From positions 1 to 64,000 of the forward strand of contig NZ_CP072425.1 of assembly GCF_017742995.1 (NCBI RefSeq): a DNA stretch of 64,000 bases. The letters run 5' to 3'. Positions within the stretch are counted from its first letter, which is position 1. Every line of letters starts with the position of its first letter. The stretch is from Pseudoalteromonas viridis (GTDB lineage: Bacteria; Pseudomonadota; Gammaproteobacteria; Enterobacterales; Alteromonadaceae). Below the pieces are notes generated by a model, which made no database searches, was not told where the DNA came from, and was given only the letters and a program-made list of their open reading frames with translations. Below are positions 17,064 to 27,884 of the stretch, piece by piece. The position numbers were made by a program, and so were the translations under genes.

Positions 17064-17975
17064 TCAATTACTTAAGGGTTTTTTCTTTGTAGAGAAATGA
17101 GATAAAATTTGCCCATATAGCTGCGGACGCTCGGTCGCTACACCCTGCCCGCCACTGTCTGCAATCAGCTCTAGCATGTCCTGATTGTCGATCAGAGTGT
17201 AAAAATAAAAAGGCGTCTGATCGCCCTGAGATCTCAGTTGCTGTAACAACTTCAACCCCGCCAGCGGCTCCTGACCTCGGCCCATATCTGAAATAATCAA
17301 TGTGTATTCATACATTTGCATTAGCAAGAGCGCTTCTTCACTGGATTTGACGGTATATACTCCAATATGGTGACGCTCAAAATAGCGCTTTTCCTGCAAG
17401 TTATTGGTTGGATTATCGTCTACCCAGAGTATGCGTCCGATGGCACCGGATGGCTCGCCGTAGCGCAATTCTGGCACCTGCTCGGTACTGTGCGTCATTA
17501 ACCCGATAAAGCACAAACAGGCAATCAGCAGCACCGGCAGCCAATAGCGAGTAGGTAAGGCACTATCATTGCGCGCACCGCCCAGTGTGACAGATTGGGT
17601 GATGGCAGAAGAAGATGTTGCTGCGCCATAGGCTGACTCGATCAGGTTGCCTGTAAATTCGTGCTCACTCACCTCAATCGCCGGGGCAAACCGATAGCCC
17701 TGGCCGCGCACAGTCACGATACAGTTTTGTACAAGCCCCGCGCGGTTTAGCTGACTGCGCAGATCGGAGACCAGCTTTGGCAATGACCAGTCTGACACTA
17801 CGGTATTGGGCCACAACAGCTTAACCAGCTCGGCATGCGAGCAGATCTGAGGGCGGCGCTGCAAAAGATAATGAAGAAGCATAAAGGCGCGGTCGTCCAG
17901 CTGAGTCGACCGCTCATTGATGATGACGCACTGCGTCGCAATATTCAAACGCGCATTGGCGAATTGAAATTCCAT
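17064..17975 (-). CDS. Membrane regulator: winged helix + transmembrane segment + receiver-like domain, 303 aa
   Basis: Residues 1-97 form an OmpR/PhoB-type winged helix (LDDRAFMLLHYLLQRRPQ, LRSQLNRAGLVQNCIVTVRG, GYRFAP). Residues about 144-162 are one membrane segment. Residues 181-300 resemble a response-regulator receiver domain: acidic pair D186-D187 in RILWVDDNP, a candidate phospho-Asp D230 in LIISDMGRG and T260. The usual Lys before Pro is replaced (TERP). ToxR/CadC-type proteins have the N-terminal winged helix in the cytoplasm, which would put this receiver-like part in the periplasm, an odd location for phosphorylation. So it may be a degenerate or signal-binding version. It converges with cmoM; target genes unknown. 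Confidence 0.82.
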   Translation of the reverse strand: MEFQFANARLNIATQCVIINERSTQLDDRAFMLLHYLLQRRPQICSHAELVKLLWPNTVVSDWSLPKLVSDLRSQLNRAGLVQNCIVTVRGQGYRFAPAIEVSEHEFTGNLIESAYGAATSSSAITQSVTLGGARNDSALPTRYWLPVLLIACLCFIGLMTHSTEQVPELRYGEPSGAIGRILWVDDNPTNNLQEKRYFERHHIGVYTVKSSEEALLLMQMYEYTLIISDMGRGQEPLAGLKLLQQLRSQGDQTPFYFYTLIDNQDMLELIADSGGQGVATERPQLYGQILSHFSTKKKPLSN

Positions 17976-18134
17976 AATCCTGACAATATTCTTGTTATTA
18001 TCGCACCAGCGTAGCGGATTTCTTATTCACATGCCAGTTACAAGCACTTGAATAGTTATCAACTTTGGTCTTACTGGTGCTGTCTATTGTTTAAACTAGA
18101 TCAATTTATAAGTTTTAAAATCAACCCATTAAGC

Positions 18135-18824
18135 TTATTTTTCGAGCCATGCAAAGGCACGCTGTAAAAACGCAACGGCGTCTTGTTCTATGATCAGGCC
18201 ATGGGCCATGACCAGCCGTTTGGGTGCCCAGCCAAGCATGGTTGCCAGGTGTGCGCGAGCAGTGTCGTGATGAAAGATAAAACTCAGTCGCCAGTCCAGT
18301 GGGGTTTGCCCTTCAGGTGCCACCACGCCCGCGCCCTTGGCTACAAAGCGCTGGAAGGTATTCAGGCTGTCCGGATCAAAGTTTTCAATCAGATCGGTCA
18401 CCAGTAGTGTACTACTTTGCGGATGGTAAAAGATCGCCTCTTCCATCGCAGGCGAGCCCGTAAAAAGCATTGTTTTCAGTGTATTATCCCATGGGTAGTG
18501 ACGGTCGTTGTCGAGAACCCCATCAAACCTGAGCGTGTCGCACTTGTCTTTGACCTCCTGGGTGCCAAAGGTTTGTGCTTCCGGATAGGCCTCCTGCCAT
18601 GGTGCCATAAACAGGTGGTGCAGATGGTTCGGAGCCACCAGATAGGTCACAGGCCCAAGGGCATCGACCTGCTCACGCAGCTCTGGCGTCAGGCGAATGG
18701 GGCTGTGTACCCATAAACCGCCACACGCCAAGCGCACTATGGTCATACGGGTGGTGAAAGGCATAGTGTAAAAAGACACGGCCTCACCATCGAAAATCCA
18801 AATATTATCGTCCAGCTGTCTCAT
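18135..18824 (-). CDS. DUF4336-family protein, 229 aa
   Basis: The sequence matches the DUF4336 family, which has a metallo-beta-lactamase-like look: RQLDDNIWIFDG at the start, VAPNHLHHLFMAPWQ (about residues 62-77), LLVTDLIENF and a final MAHG segment. The start is placed at the second ATG (18824), because AGGGAG abuts the first one and has correct spacing to the second. Some residues of the classic HxHxDH motif are absent, so hydrolase activity is not certain. It follows the TetR gene on the same strand with a 142-base gap. Function unknown. Confidence 0.85.
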   Translation of the reverse strand: MRQLDDNIWIFDGEAVSFYTMPFTTRMTIVRLACGGLWVHSPIRLTPELREQVDALGPVTYLVAPNHLHHLFMAPWQEAYPEAQTFGTQEVKDKCDTLRFDGVLDNDRHYPWDNTLKTMLFTGSPAMEEAIFYHPQSSTLLVTDLIENFDPDSLNTFQRFVAKGAGVVAPEGQTPLDWRLSFIFHHDTARAHLATMLGWAPKRLVMAHGLIIEQDAVAFLQRAFAWLEK

Positions 18825-18966
18825 ATTCATCTCCCTGGGGACCTAACTTCCCCTTAGTTCACTTATCAAAAATAAGAAAAAGTAATGAGGTTAGAGGCTA
18901 GCATACTTGTCGATAATTTATCCAACCGGACCCTGAGTGAGAAAAAATAGATACGTACACTTAACT

Positions 18967-19548
18967 TTACTGGCAAACGTCTTTGAGTATTTGCGTACCC
19001 AAATCGCGCATTACCTGAGGCTCCGGGTGCGTATGGGCAAAGGTGCGTAATCCATAGATACTCACGATAAGGCTCCGTGCTCTATCTAAAGGACTGCGCG
19101 TACCTGTCAGCTCGCCTTGCTCAGCAATGCGCTCAAACACTGAGCAAAGGGCATTGCGCCACATAGCACACTGCTCACTGAGAATAGCCTGTGCCTCTTC
19201 ATCCTGCTCGGCCAGCTCATTCAGCGCTTTTTGCGTCAGGCAAAGTTTTTGTGGGTCGCAGCTCACACATTCATCCACAACATGAGCTAAATAGGCTGCC
19301 AGCCCGGCTCTGGCGGATGTGTGTTGCGAAAACAGCCCTTGCAATTCATCACCGCGATCGCGGTTGTACTGCTCCAGCGCCGCCAACAGTAGGCCCCGCT
19401 TGTTCTGGAACGCGCAGTAAATCGATCCCGGGTGTAAACCGGTTACAGCTTTCAGGTCCTGCATGCTGGTTTTGGCATAGCCTTTTTCCATAAAAGCCGT
19501 CATCGCGGCTCTGAGCACCTGCTCTTTATCAAATTCTGCACTGCGCAT
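18967..19548 (-). CDS. TetR/AcrR-family repressor, 193 aa
   Basis: Residues 8-55 are the TetR-type DNA-binding domain (QVLRAAMTAFMEKGYAKTSM, GLHPGSIYCAFQNKRGLLLAAL). The remaining helices form the ligand domain, with several cysteines (ECVSCDPQKLC) that might sense electrophiles. It is divergent from an Old Yellow Enzyme gene, the same arrangement as nemR-nemA, and three identical-type palindromes lie between them. GGAG stands just before the ATG. It probably represses itself and the reductase until an electrophilic ligand is present; this is inference from layout. Confidence 0.92.
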   Translation of the reverse strand: MRSAEFDKEQVLRAAMTAFMEKGYAKTSMQDLKAVTGLHPGSIYCAFQNKRGLLLAALEQYNRDRGDELQGLFSQHTSARAGLAAYLAHVVDECVSCDPQKLCLTQKALNELAEQDEEAQAILSEQCAMWRNALCSVFERIAEQGELTGTRSPLDRARSLIVSIYGLRTFAHTHPEPQVMRDLGTQILKDVCQ

Positions 19549-19590
19549 CTCGTTATTCTCCTCATATCACATGGCGCATTTTACTCATTT

Positions 19591-19656
19591 TTGAACAAAT
19601 GTTCAAAATATACTTGAACGCTCGTTCAAATGATCATATCTTGAATAAGCATTCAA
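19591..19656. promoter_or_regulatory. Three TTGAAY-N4-RTTCAA palindromes, TetR operators
   Basis: TTGAACAAATGTTCAA (19591-19606), TTGAACGCTCGTTCAA (19614-19629) and TTGAATAAGCATTCAA (19641-19656) are 16-base palindromes with centres 23 and 27 bases apart, in the 127-base gap between the divergent TetR and OYE genes. They are the obvious operators for the TetR protein. Confidence 0.88.
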
Positions 19657-19675
19657 AAATTAACCGGGTCCAACT

Positions 19676-20719
19676 ATGACGAGCAAACTATTTGAAACTT
19701 ATACCTTAAATGATCAGATCTCACTGAAAAACCGCATTCTGATGGCACCACTCACCCGCTGTATGGCAGACGACCAACTGGTACCAACCGATGCCATGGC
19801 CGAGTATTATGCGCGTCGTGCCGATGCGGGATTGATTATTTCTGAAGCAACGATTATTCGCCCTGACGGACAGGGTTACCCAAACACCCCGGGCCTGTTT
19901 ACCCCTGAGCAGATTACCGGATGGCGCAAGGTTACCGACGCGGTGCACGCCAACGGCGGTAAGATTTTTGCCCAGCTGTGGCATACCGGCCGGGTTGCGC
20001 ACCCGCACTTCTTCGACGGTGATAAAGTGCTGGCGCCCAGCGCAGAAAAAGTAGAAGGCACTGTGCCTCGCATGCGCGATTTGAGCTATATCACGCCCAC
20101 CCCAGCCACGCATGAAGACATCACCCAGCTCGTTGCAGACTATGCACAGGCGGCAAGTAATGCCATAGATGCCGGTTTTGATGGCATCGAGATCCATGCC
20201 GCCAATGGTTACCTGATCGACCAGTTTTTACATTACGACAGCAACAAACGCAACGACGAGTATGGCGAGACGCCGCAAAACATGAGCCGCTTTGCACTTG
20301 AAGTTATTGATGCTGTTAGTGAGCGCATTGGCGCCGAGCGCACCGCTGTGCGGCTGACACCAGGTGCCTATTTTAATATGCAGGCAGACCCTCGTGACAA
20401 AGCAGTTTTTGATTATTTACTGGCACAGCTTGAACTGCGCACACTGGCCTTTGTACACATAGGTATCTTTGACGACGCGATGGAATTTGACTTCCTGGGC
20501 GGCCGTGTATCCGATTATGTCAGGGCAAATTACAGTAACACGCTGGTTGGCGTGGGCGGCTTTACTCCCCAAACTGGCGAGCAGGCGTTGCGTGACGCGC
20601 GTTTTGATCTGCTGGCAATTGGTCGACCTTTTATTGCCAATCCGGATTATGTCGAAAAAGTCAGACAAGGCAAACCGCTGACCGCTTATTCCGAAGAGAT
20701 GCTGGCAAGCCTGGTGTAA
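19676..20719 (+). CDS. Old Yellow Enzyme family NAD(P)H:flavin oxidoreductase (NemA-like), 347 aa
   Basis: This FMN-dependent ene-reductase has the family marks KNRILMAPLTRC near residue 18, GKIFAQLWHTGRVAHP near 100, IHAANGYLIDQFL around 175 and the FMN-phosphate region LLAIGRPFIANPDYV near the end. The length is typical. Such enzymes reduce activated alkenes, nitro compounds and related electrophiles. Divergent TetR gene and triple palindrome indicate induction by a ligand of that repressor. The exact substrate range cannot be read from the sequence. Confidence 0.93.
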   Translation: MTSKLFETYTLNDQISLKNRILMAPLTRCMADDQLVPTDAMAEYYARRADAGLIISEATIIRPDGQGYPNTPGLFTPEQITGWRKVTDAVHANGGKIFAQLWHTGRVAHPHFFDGDKVLAPSAEKVEGTVPRMRDLSYITPTPATHEDITQLVADYAQAASNAIDAGFDGIEIHAANGYLIDQFLHYDSNKRNDEYGETPQNMSRFALEVIDAVSERIGAERTAVRLTPGAYFNMQADPRDKAVFDYLLAQLELRTLAFVHIGIFDDAMEFDFLGGRVSDYVRANYSNTLVGVGGFTPQTGEQALRDARFDLLAIGRPFIANPDYVEKVRQGKPLTAYSEEMLASLV

Positions 20720-20773
20720 TACCCTATCCACTCGATGCGGGTGAAGAGGCCCGCACGGTTTGTCGGTTGAGCC

Positions 20774-21169
20774 CTACTGCCCGGCAGGCTCAGTCGGTGT
20801 TATCACCGGAAGTTGCTCGGCCTGCCAGTGAAGGTAATCACCGCTGAGGTGCAGCAGGCTGAACCCCTGCTGCGCCAGCGCCTGTTCGAAAATGGCCGCC
20901 CGTCGGCCTGAGCGGCAATAGACCACCAGCGTCTGAGGTTTCAGCGTATCCAGCAAAGGCTGATGCTGGGCGATTTGATCAAAAGGAATATTAATGGCTC
21001 CCTTAAGGTGACCGGCCCGGAATTCTTTTTCGCTTCTGACATCCACGATGACATGGGGCTGCGCCGACACCTGATTGCGCAATAACGCCTGCTGACTGAT
21101 AACTTCAGTGGCAGCCTGAGCAACTAAGCTCAGCAAACCAAACAACACACAAATACTTTGCTTAATCAT
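20774..21169 (-). CDS. Periplasmic rhodanese-domain protein, 131 aa
   Basis: A signal peptide (MIKQSICVLFGLLSLVAQA) is followed by a single rhodanese domain: VIVDVRSEKEFRAGHLKGA and the active-site loop VVYCRSGRRA with the catalytic Cys. This resembles PspE-type periplasmic thiosulfate sulfurtransferases. It converges with the OYE gene, the stops being 54 bases apart. Physiological sulfur acceptor unknown. Confidence 0.9.
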   Translation of the reverse strand: MIKQSICVLFGLLSLVAQAATEVISQQALLRNQVSAQPHVIVDVRSEKEFRAGHLKGAINIPFDQIAQHQPLLDTLKPQTLVVYCRSGRRAAIFEQALAQQGFSLLHLSGDYLHWQAEQLPVITPTEPAGQ

Positions 21170-21768
21170 AAAACACCTGCTGCTTCATAGACTTTGGGGC
21201 TAAAACAAGAATAGCAAAAGCACTGTCTGTTCACCCAACGAATAATTTACCCATCAAGCAACCAACAAATAGAATAACCACTCCTGACTCGTCAAGTTTA
21301 CCCATCACAGAAACATTGTACCAGATGTACATTTTTCACTTTGAAAAACACCCATTTATTTTACAATTACTTACTTGTTTGATCTGGCTCATTGGTCTGA
21401 CAGCTACGGCTATAGTCTAATACTCAGCGTCCTGATTAGCGACTATTACTAGTAGTTGGGTACGAAATCACGTGCCAGAGTAAGTAAAAAAGGAACACCA
21501 ACTCAAAACTTGAGCTTTTACTCTATTTTGCTATATTTTTTATCAGGCTTTGCATAGAACAACTTTGCCCCCTCTAAAGGGACACACTAATAACGACGAA
21601 TAAACAGTGCAAATTTGTCTTGGGAATTAAATATATTGGTTATGAATTCGTCACAATGACGGATGACAATAACATCAGTTCGTAAACCTTCTGGTTGCAG
21701 TAAATCGTAACCGGAAACGTGGCTTAGAAGTGCGATAGTTGAGCCGCCTTAAGTTCGGAAGAGCAATA
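21170..21768. other. Intergenic region upstream of the PHA genes; no gene seen
   Basis: About 600 bases separate the rhodanese and phaB starts, which are divergent. The sequence is AT-rich in its middle and contains no open frame with a ribosome site. It must hold the promoters of both genes and perhaps a long phaB leader, but no boxes stand out clearly. Confidence 0.45.
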
Positions 21769-22518
21769 ATGGAAAGCAAAAAAATCGCAGTCGTCACTGG
21801 TGCACTGGGTGGCATCGGTTCAGCTATCGTCAAAGAGCTGGTAAATGCAAACTGTTTTGTTGTGGCTGTTGCCAGCCCACGTCGTACCTCTGCGGATATC
21901 GACGCCTGGCTTAATGAGCAGTCAATCAACCCGGCAGCCGTTCATGGCATCTTTTTAGATGTCACCGATCATGAAGCCTGCCAGCAGCAGCTCAATGATG
22001 TCATCGATGAGTTTGGTCGCATCGATATTCTGGTCAATAATGCAGGCATCACACGGGATACCTCATTTAAAAAGATGACCCTGACGCAATGGCAGGAAGT
22101 TATCGACACTAATTTTAATTCCATGTTCAACATGACTCATCCGGTTTTTGCGCACATGTGCGCGAACAAATCCGGCCGCATTATCAATATTTCCAGCGTT
22201 AATGGCCAGAAGGGTCAGTTTGGTCAGGCCAATTATTCAGCCGCTAAGGCCGGCATGATCGGCTTCAGCAAAGCGCTGGCCTACGAAGGCGCCCGCGCAG
22301 GCGTGACCGTAAACGTGGTTGCCCCAGGTTACACGGCAACGCCTATGGTCGAAAAAATGCGTGACGATGTGCTTGAAAGCATCAAGGCACAAGTGCCGAT
22401 GCAGCGCTTAGCCACGCCAACTGAAGTGGCTCAGTCGGTCGCCTACCTGGCATCTGATCAGGCAGCCTATATCACAGGTGAAACGCTGGCGATTAACGGC
22501 GGACTTTATATGAACTAA
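21769..22518 (+). CDS. phaB: Acetoacetyl-CoA reductase (PhaB-type short-chain dehydrogenase), 249 aa
   Basis: The start at 21769 has GGAAGAG upstream. The protein is a classical SDR: cofactor loop TGALGGIGSA, NNAG at about 87, catalytic Ser in NISSVNG, and Tyr/Lys in NYSAAKAG, ending with the typical ITGETLAINGGLYMN. Its closest type is PhaB, which reduces acetoacetyl-CoA to (R)-3-hydroxybutyryl-CoA with NADPH. The following phasin and PHA synthase genes make this assignment strong. No phaA thiolase is in the window; it must be supplied elsewhere. Confidence 0.92.
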   Translation: MESKKIAVVTGALGGIGSAIVKELVNANCFVVAVASPRRTSADIDAWLNEQSINPAAVHGIFLDVTDHEACQQQLNDVIDEFGRIDILVNNAGITRDTSFKKMTLTQWQEVIDTNFNSMFNMTHPVFAHMCANKSGRIINISSVNGQKGQFGQANYSAAKAGMIGFSKALAYEGARAGVTVNVVAPGYTATPMVEKMRDDVLESIKAQVPMQRLATPTEVAQSVAYLASDQAAYITGETLAINGGLYMN

Positions 22519-22607
22519 GCGGCGTATATCAGGATTGAGCCTACGCTCTGAAGTACCTGGGCAGTAACGCTACCTATACGGACTTTTTGATAAACAGGAA
22601 GCACACC

Positions 22608-22955
22608 ATGTACAACGATCTAATGAAAACTCTTACTGAGCAAAGCGAACAGTTTTTCTCTCCGGCTATCAAGTTTAACCAACTGGTTGCTAAAAACATC
22701 GAGCAACTGGCACAAATTCAGCTTGATGCAACAGAAAACTTCACTAAAACTTCTGTTGAGCAACTAAAAACGGCAGCTGAAGTAAAAGACGTTAAATCTT
22801 TCATCGACTTCAATGCCAGCCAGCTTACTGCAATGAACAAGCTAAGCCAGCAAATGATCGACGATGGTCAAAAGCTGACTCAACTTGGTAACGAGTTCAA
22901 AGAGCACCTTGACGCTATCTCTAAAGACAGTGTTAAAGCCACTGCTAAAGCTTAA
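22608..22955 (+). CDS. Phasin family protein, 115 aa
   Basis: The ATG at 22608 has AGGAAG upstream. The sequence is a helical, amphipathic, Lys/Gln-rich protein with the phasin-type opening EQFFSPAIKFNQLVAKNIEQ and repeated small hydrophobic heptads. Phasins coat PHA granules and control their size. It lies between phaB and phaC, and a stem-loop with a T run just after its stop would let it be made in excess over the synthase, as expected for a coat protein. Confidence 0.9.
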   Translation: MYNDLMKTLTEQSEQFFSPAIKFNQLVAKNIEQLAQIQLDATENFTKTSVEQLKTAAEVKDVKSFIDFNASQLTAMNKLSQQMIDDGQKLTQLGNEFKEHLDAISKDSVKATAKA

Positions 22956-22966
22956 TCGCTGTCGTC

Positions 22967-22996
22967 TGCCCCTGCCCTGTGCGGGGGCATTTTTTT
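22967..22996 (+). terminator. Intergenic terminator/attenuator between phasin and phaC
   Basis: TGCCCC and GGGGCA pair around a ten-base loop, followed by seven T residues. It lies between the phasin stop and the phaC start, so probably gives partial termination and lowers synthase expression relative to phasin. Confidence 0.78.
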
Positions 22997-23080
22997 AGCC
23001 TGTTTTTTGTAGTGGCTGATCCGCTATACCAAACACGACACAAGACACGTGCAATCAATTTGCCTATTAGGACACGAGTA

Positions 23081-24850
23081 ATGGATACCGATAACACAGA
23101 TCTTAATAAAACGCTGACTGCCTGGTGGCAGTACAATCAAGATCTCTACACTCTATTCAGTAATAACCTGCTCAAAGAAAACCCCGTTCAACAAGCCCTG
23201 AATGAGCAAAGTGCCCGGGATTTTGGTGTCTGGTTGAACGAAATAGCGAAGCAGCCAGAAACCTTTGTTCAGCACCAGTTTGACTGGTGGCAGGAGCAAC
23301 TCAAAATCATGCAACAAACCTGGGGCCAGGGATTTGACACTGAACAACCTGATGTCATTGAAACAGAGCGCGGGGACCGTCGCTTTAAGGCCGACGAATG
23401 GCGTGACAACCCTTGGTTTAACTATATCAAGCAAAGCTATTTGCTGTTTGGTCAGTCCCTGCTGTCTTCTATCCGCGAAACACCCGGGCTGGATGACAAG
23501 CTCAAAGAGCGCCTGGAGTTTTTTGCCCGTCAGGTGGTGAACTCAATCTCACCCAGCAACTTTATTTCAACCAATCCTGAACTGCTGAAACTGACCCTGG
23601 ACTCCAAAGGTGAAAACCTTATTAAAGGCCTGGAGATGTTTAAGAAAGACCTGGCCAAAAGTGGTGATATGCTGCGTATCAGCATGACCGACGAGCACGC
23701 ATTTGAGTTAGGGAAAGACATTGCCACCACACCAGGGCGCGTGGTATTCCAGAATCATCTGTTTGAACTTATCCAGTATGAGGCAACCACAAAAGATGTG
23801 TATAAAACACCGCTGCTGGTCGTGCCGCCTTATGTCAACAAGTACTACATTCTGGATTTAAAACAGCAGAACTCGCTGGTCAAATGGTCTGTCGATCAGG
23901 GTCATACCGTGTTTATGATCTCGTGGAAAAACCCGGATGCCAGCATGGCCGACATAGGCTTTGAAGATTACGTGGTCGATGGCGTCATTGCTGCCCTGGA
24001 TGCGATTGAAAAGCAAACCGGTGAAGCCTATGTAAATGCGGTCGGCTATTGTATTGCAGGCACGCTGGTTACCACCGCCATGGCGTACTTTGTTTCAAAA
24101 CGCATGAAGCACCGTATCAAGAGTGCGACCTTGTTAACCACCCTGCTGGATTTCTCACAGCCCGGCGAGATTGGCGTTTTTGTCAATGAGCCCACCATTT
24201 CTGCGCTGGAGAAATACAATCTGCAAAACGGCATCATGCATGGTCACCTGCTGGGTGTGTCATTCAGCATGCTGCGCGAAAACAGTCTGTACTGGAATTA
24301 CTACGTTAATAATTACCTCAAAGGTGAGGCGCCGATGGACCTGGATCTGCTGTACTGGAACGGCGACAGCACCAACCTCACTGCAAAATGCCATAACTTT
24401 ATGCTGCGTGACTTGTATCTGGAAAACCGCCTGGTACAGCCTCGCGAGATTGAAGTAAGAGGGACCAAAATCGACCTCAGCAAAGTGAAGCAACCCGTGT
24501 ACATGTTATCGACCCGGGATGATCACATTGCCCTCTGGCAGGCTACCTTCCAGGGTATTCAGCACACCAGCGCCAAAACCACTTTTGTACTGGGCGAGTC
24601 TGGCCACATTGCTGGCGTGATCAACCCACCCGCGGCCGAAAAGTATGGTTTCTGGTATGGCCCTGACGCGACCGGCGACGCCAATGCCTGGCTCGACAAA
24701 GCCAAGCATGAGAGTGGCTCGTGGTGGCCACACTGGGGCAAGTGGCTAAGCCAGTATGTGGATGAAAAAATCCCCAAACGTGCCACCAGCAGCAAAGCAA
24801 ACCCGGGCATTTACGCCGCTCCGGGTGAATACGTGAAAGTTAAAATATAA
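23081..24850 (+). CDS. phaC: Class I polyhydroxyalkanoate synthase PhaC, 589 aa
   Basis: The ATG at 23081 follows TAGGACACGAG; an upstream frame passes through the terminator hairpin and is not used. The N-terminal 200 residues match the PHA synthase domain, and the alpha/beta-hydrolase core has the lipase-like box GYCIAGT with the catalytic Cys at about 324, the Asp in STRDDHIALW and the His in GESGHIAGV. The enzyme polymerises (R)-3-hydroxyacyl-CoA into storage polyester on granules. Length and composition fit class I synthases (about 590 residues). Last gene of the phaB-phasin-phaC unit, followed by a good terminator. Confidence 0.95.
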   Translation: MDTDNTDLNKTLTAWWQYNQDLYTLFSNNLLKENPVQQALNEQSARDFGVWLNEIAKQPETFVQHQFDWWQEQLKIMQQTWGQGFDTEQPDVIETERGDRRFKADEWRDNPWFNYIKQSYLLFGQSLLSSIRETPGLDDKLKERLEFFARQVVNSISPSNFISTNPELLKLTLDSKGENLIKGLEMFKKDLAKSGDMLRISMTDEHAFELGKDIATTPGRVVFQNHLFELIQYEATTKDVYKTPLLVVPPYVNKYYILDLKQQNSLVKWSVDQGHTVFMISWKNPDASMADIGFEDYVVDGVIAALDAIEKQTGEAYVNAVGYCIAGTLVTTAMAYFVSKRMKHRIKSATLLTTLLDFSQPGEIGVFVNEPTISALEKYNLQNGIMHGHLLGVSFSMLRENSLYWNYYVNNYLKGEAPMDLDLLYWNGDSTNLTAKCHNFMLRDLYLENRLVQPREIEVRGTKIDLSKVKQPVYMLSTRDDHIALWQATFQGIQHTSAKTTFVLGESGHIAGVINPPAAEKYGFWYGPDATGDANAWLDKAKHESGSWWPHWGKWLSQYVDEKIPKRATSSKANPGIYAAPGEYVKVKI

Positions 24851-24860
24851 CCGACATCAG

Positions 24861-24885
24861 GGCTGCCAATTGGCAGCCTTTATTT
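24861..24885 (+). terminator. Rho-independent terminator after phaC
   Basis: GGCTGCCA and TGGCAGCC form an eight-pair stem with a two-base centre, then TTTATTTTT. It overlaps the stop region of the convergent peptidase gene. Confidence 0.88.
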
Positions 24886-25746
24886 TTGTCTGAGCAACTC
24901 TCTGTGTCCGCCCGTCATCATATGCAAGCCACTCAAACGCACCGCCTGCTTACTTAAGCGTGGAAAATCCTGCCGCAATTTATAACTGTGATAAAGATTA
25001 CTAAAAATACTGCTGCGAGACAGTTTGTCGAGCTGACTGAGAAATTCCTTAGCACTGTGTGCTTGTCCCTCAGACGCCTTTGCTCGGCAGCATGCCTGAT
25101 AGCGCTTTAGCAAGCTGATAAGCGTGAGCGCTGGGTCTTTTTGCCGCAGTGCCAGCTCAGCTTCAATGAAAAACGCAGTGCCACTCCAGTAAACACGTGC
25201 ATGAGCGCGCAGCCGCCACATGTCTTCACTCACCCGGGCAAGCGGCCCCGGCGTTTCCCAGGTGCCCAGCCGCCCCCGCTCCAGACCGGCCATGATCCGC
25301 TGTACATACTCATCTGCATTGATCACCCCGCCATGGAGCATGATGACGTTTTGCAAATAGGTAGCCAGCCCCTCTGCGAGCCAGAAATCCGGATAATCGA
25401 GCAAAGGATGATATAAATGGGCCAGTTCATGATACAAAGTCCAGTCGCTGATCAGCTGCTGCTGTGTTGCAAACTGGCTGACGTGCAGCTCAATGCCATC
25501 CACCTCAGCGCGGTTAACCGCCCCCCAGGGCACAGGTTCACTACTCAAGTACACACTCTTTAATTTCACCGGCAGGTGGGATTGCGCCAAGGGCCCCAGG
25601 GTCTGCTCTGTCACTTTGATGCCCTGGCTCAGCCAATCCTTTACAATGGCTTGGCGCTTGTCATCCAGCGTTTGTATACCCTGATAGACCAATTCGGTGG
25701 CAAAGGCGTTTGAGCACAGTAATAGTGCAGCTATCAATCCCCGCAT
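24880..25746 (-). CDS. Exported gluzincin-like metallopeptidase of unknown specificity, 288 aa
   Basis: The ATG at 25746 has GGGAGA upstream and begins a signal peptide (MRGLIAALLLCSNAFA); a longer frame upstream lacks support. The zinc motif HELAH lies in LYHELAHLYHPL, and the third ligand is the Glu in FWLAEGLATYLQN, 16 residues after the second His, as in gluzincins of the M1/M61 type. The protein is much shorter than aminopeptidases and has no other recognised domain. It probably acts in the periplasm or outside. It converges with phaC, the stops being 29 bases apart, and the phaC terminator overlaps its end. Confidence 0.85.
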   Translation of the reverse strand: MRGLIAALLLCSNAFATELVYQGIQTLDDKRQAIVKDWLSQGIKVTEQTLGPLAQSHLPVKLKSVYLSSEPVPWGAVNRAEVDGIELHVSQFATQQQLISDWTLYHELAHLYHPLLDYPDFWLAEGLATYLQNVIMLHGGVINADEYVQRIMAGLERGRLGTWETPGPLARVSEDMWRLRAHARVYWSGTAFFIEAELALRQKDPALTLISLLKRYQACCRAKASEGQAHSAKEFLSQLDKLSRSSIFSNLYHSYKLRQDFPRLSKQAVRLSGLHMMTGGHRELLRQK

Positions 25747-25970
25747 AATGTCTCCCGCTGGCGTCTTACTTTCACCATACCACATACAGCGTGTTTGTCG
25801 TGGGCTGAACCTGGGTATTTTGCCTACAGCTTCGGGCCCCACTCTCTTCAGTGAAAAGCTCACTCGTTAAGAGCAAAATTTCTTGTTAGACACAGCTGGC
25901 GATTGCTCGTTTAATGCGCCCCATAACCTATACTCATTTAAATTAATTTTTTACTCGTTAAGGAACGTTA

Positions 25971-27884
<1,914 letters not shown>

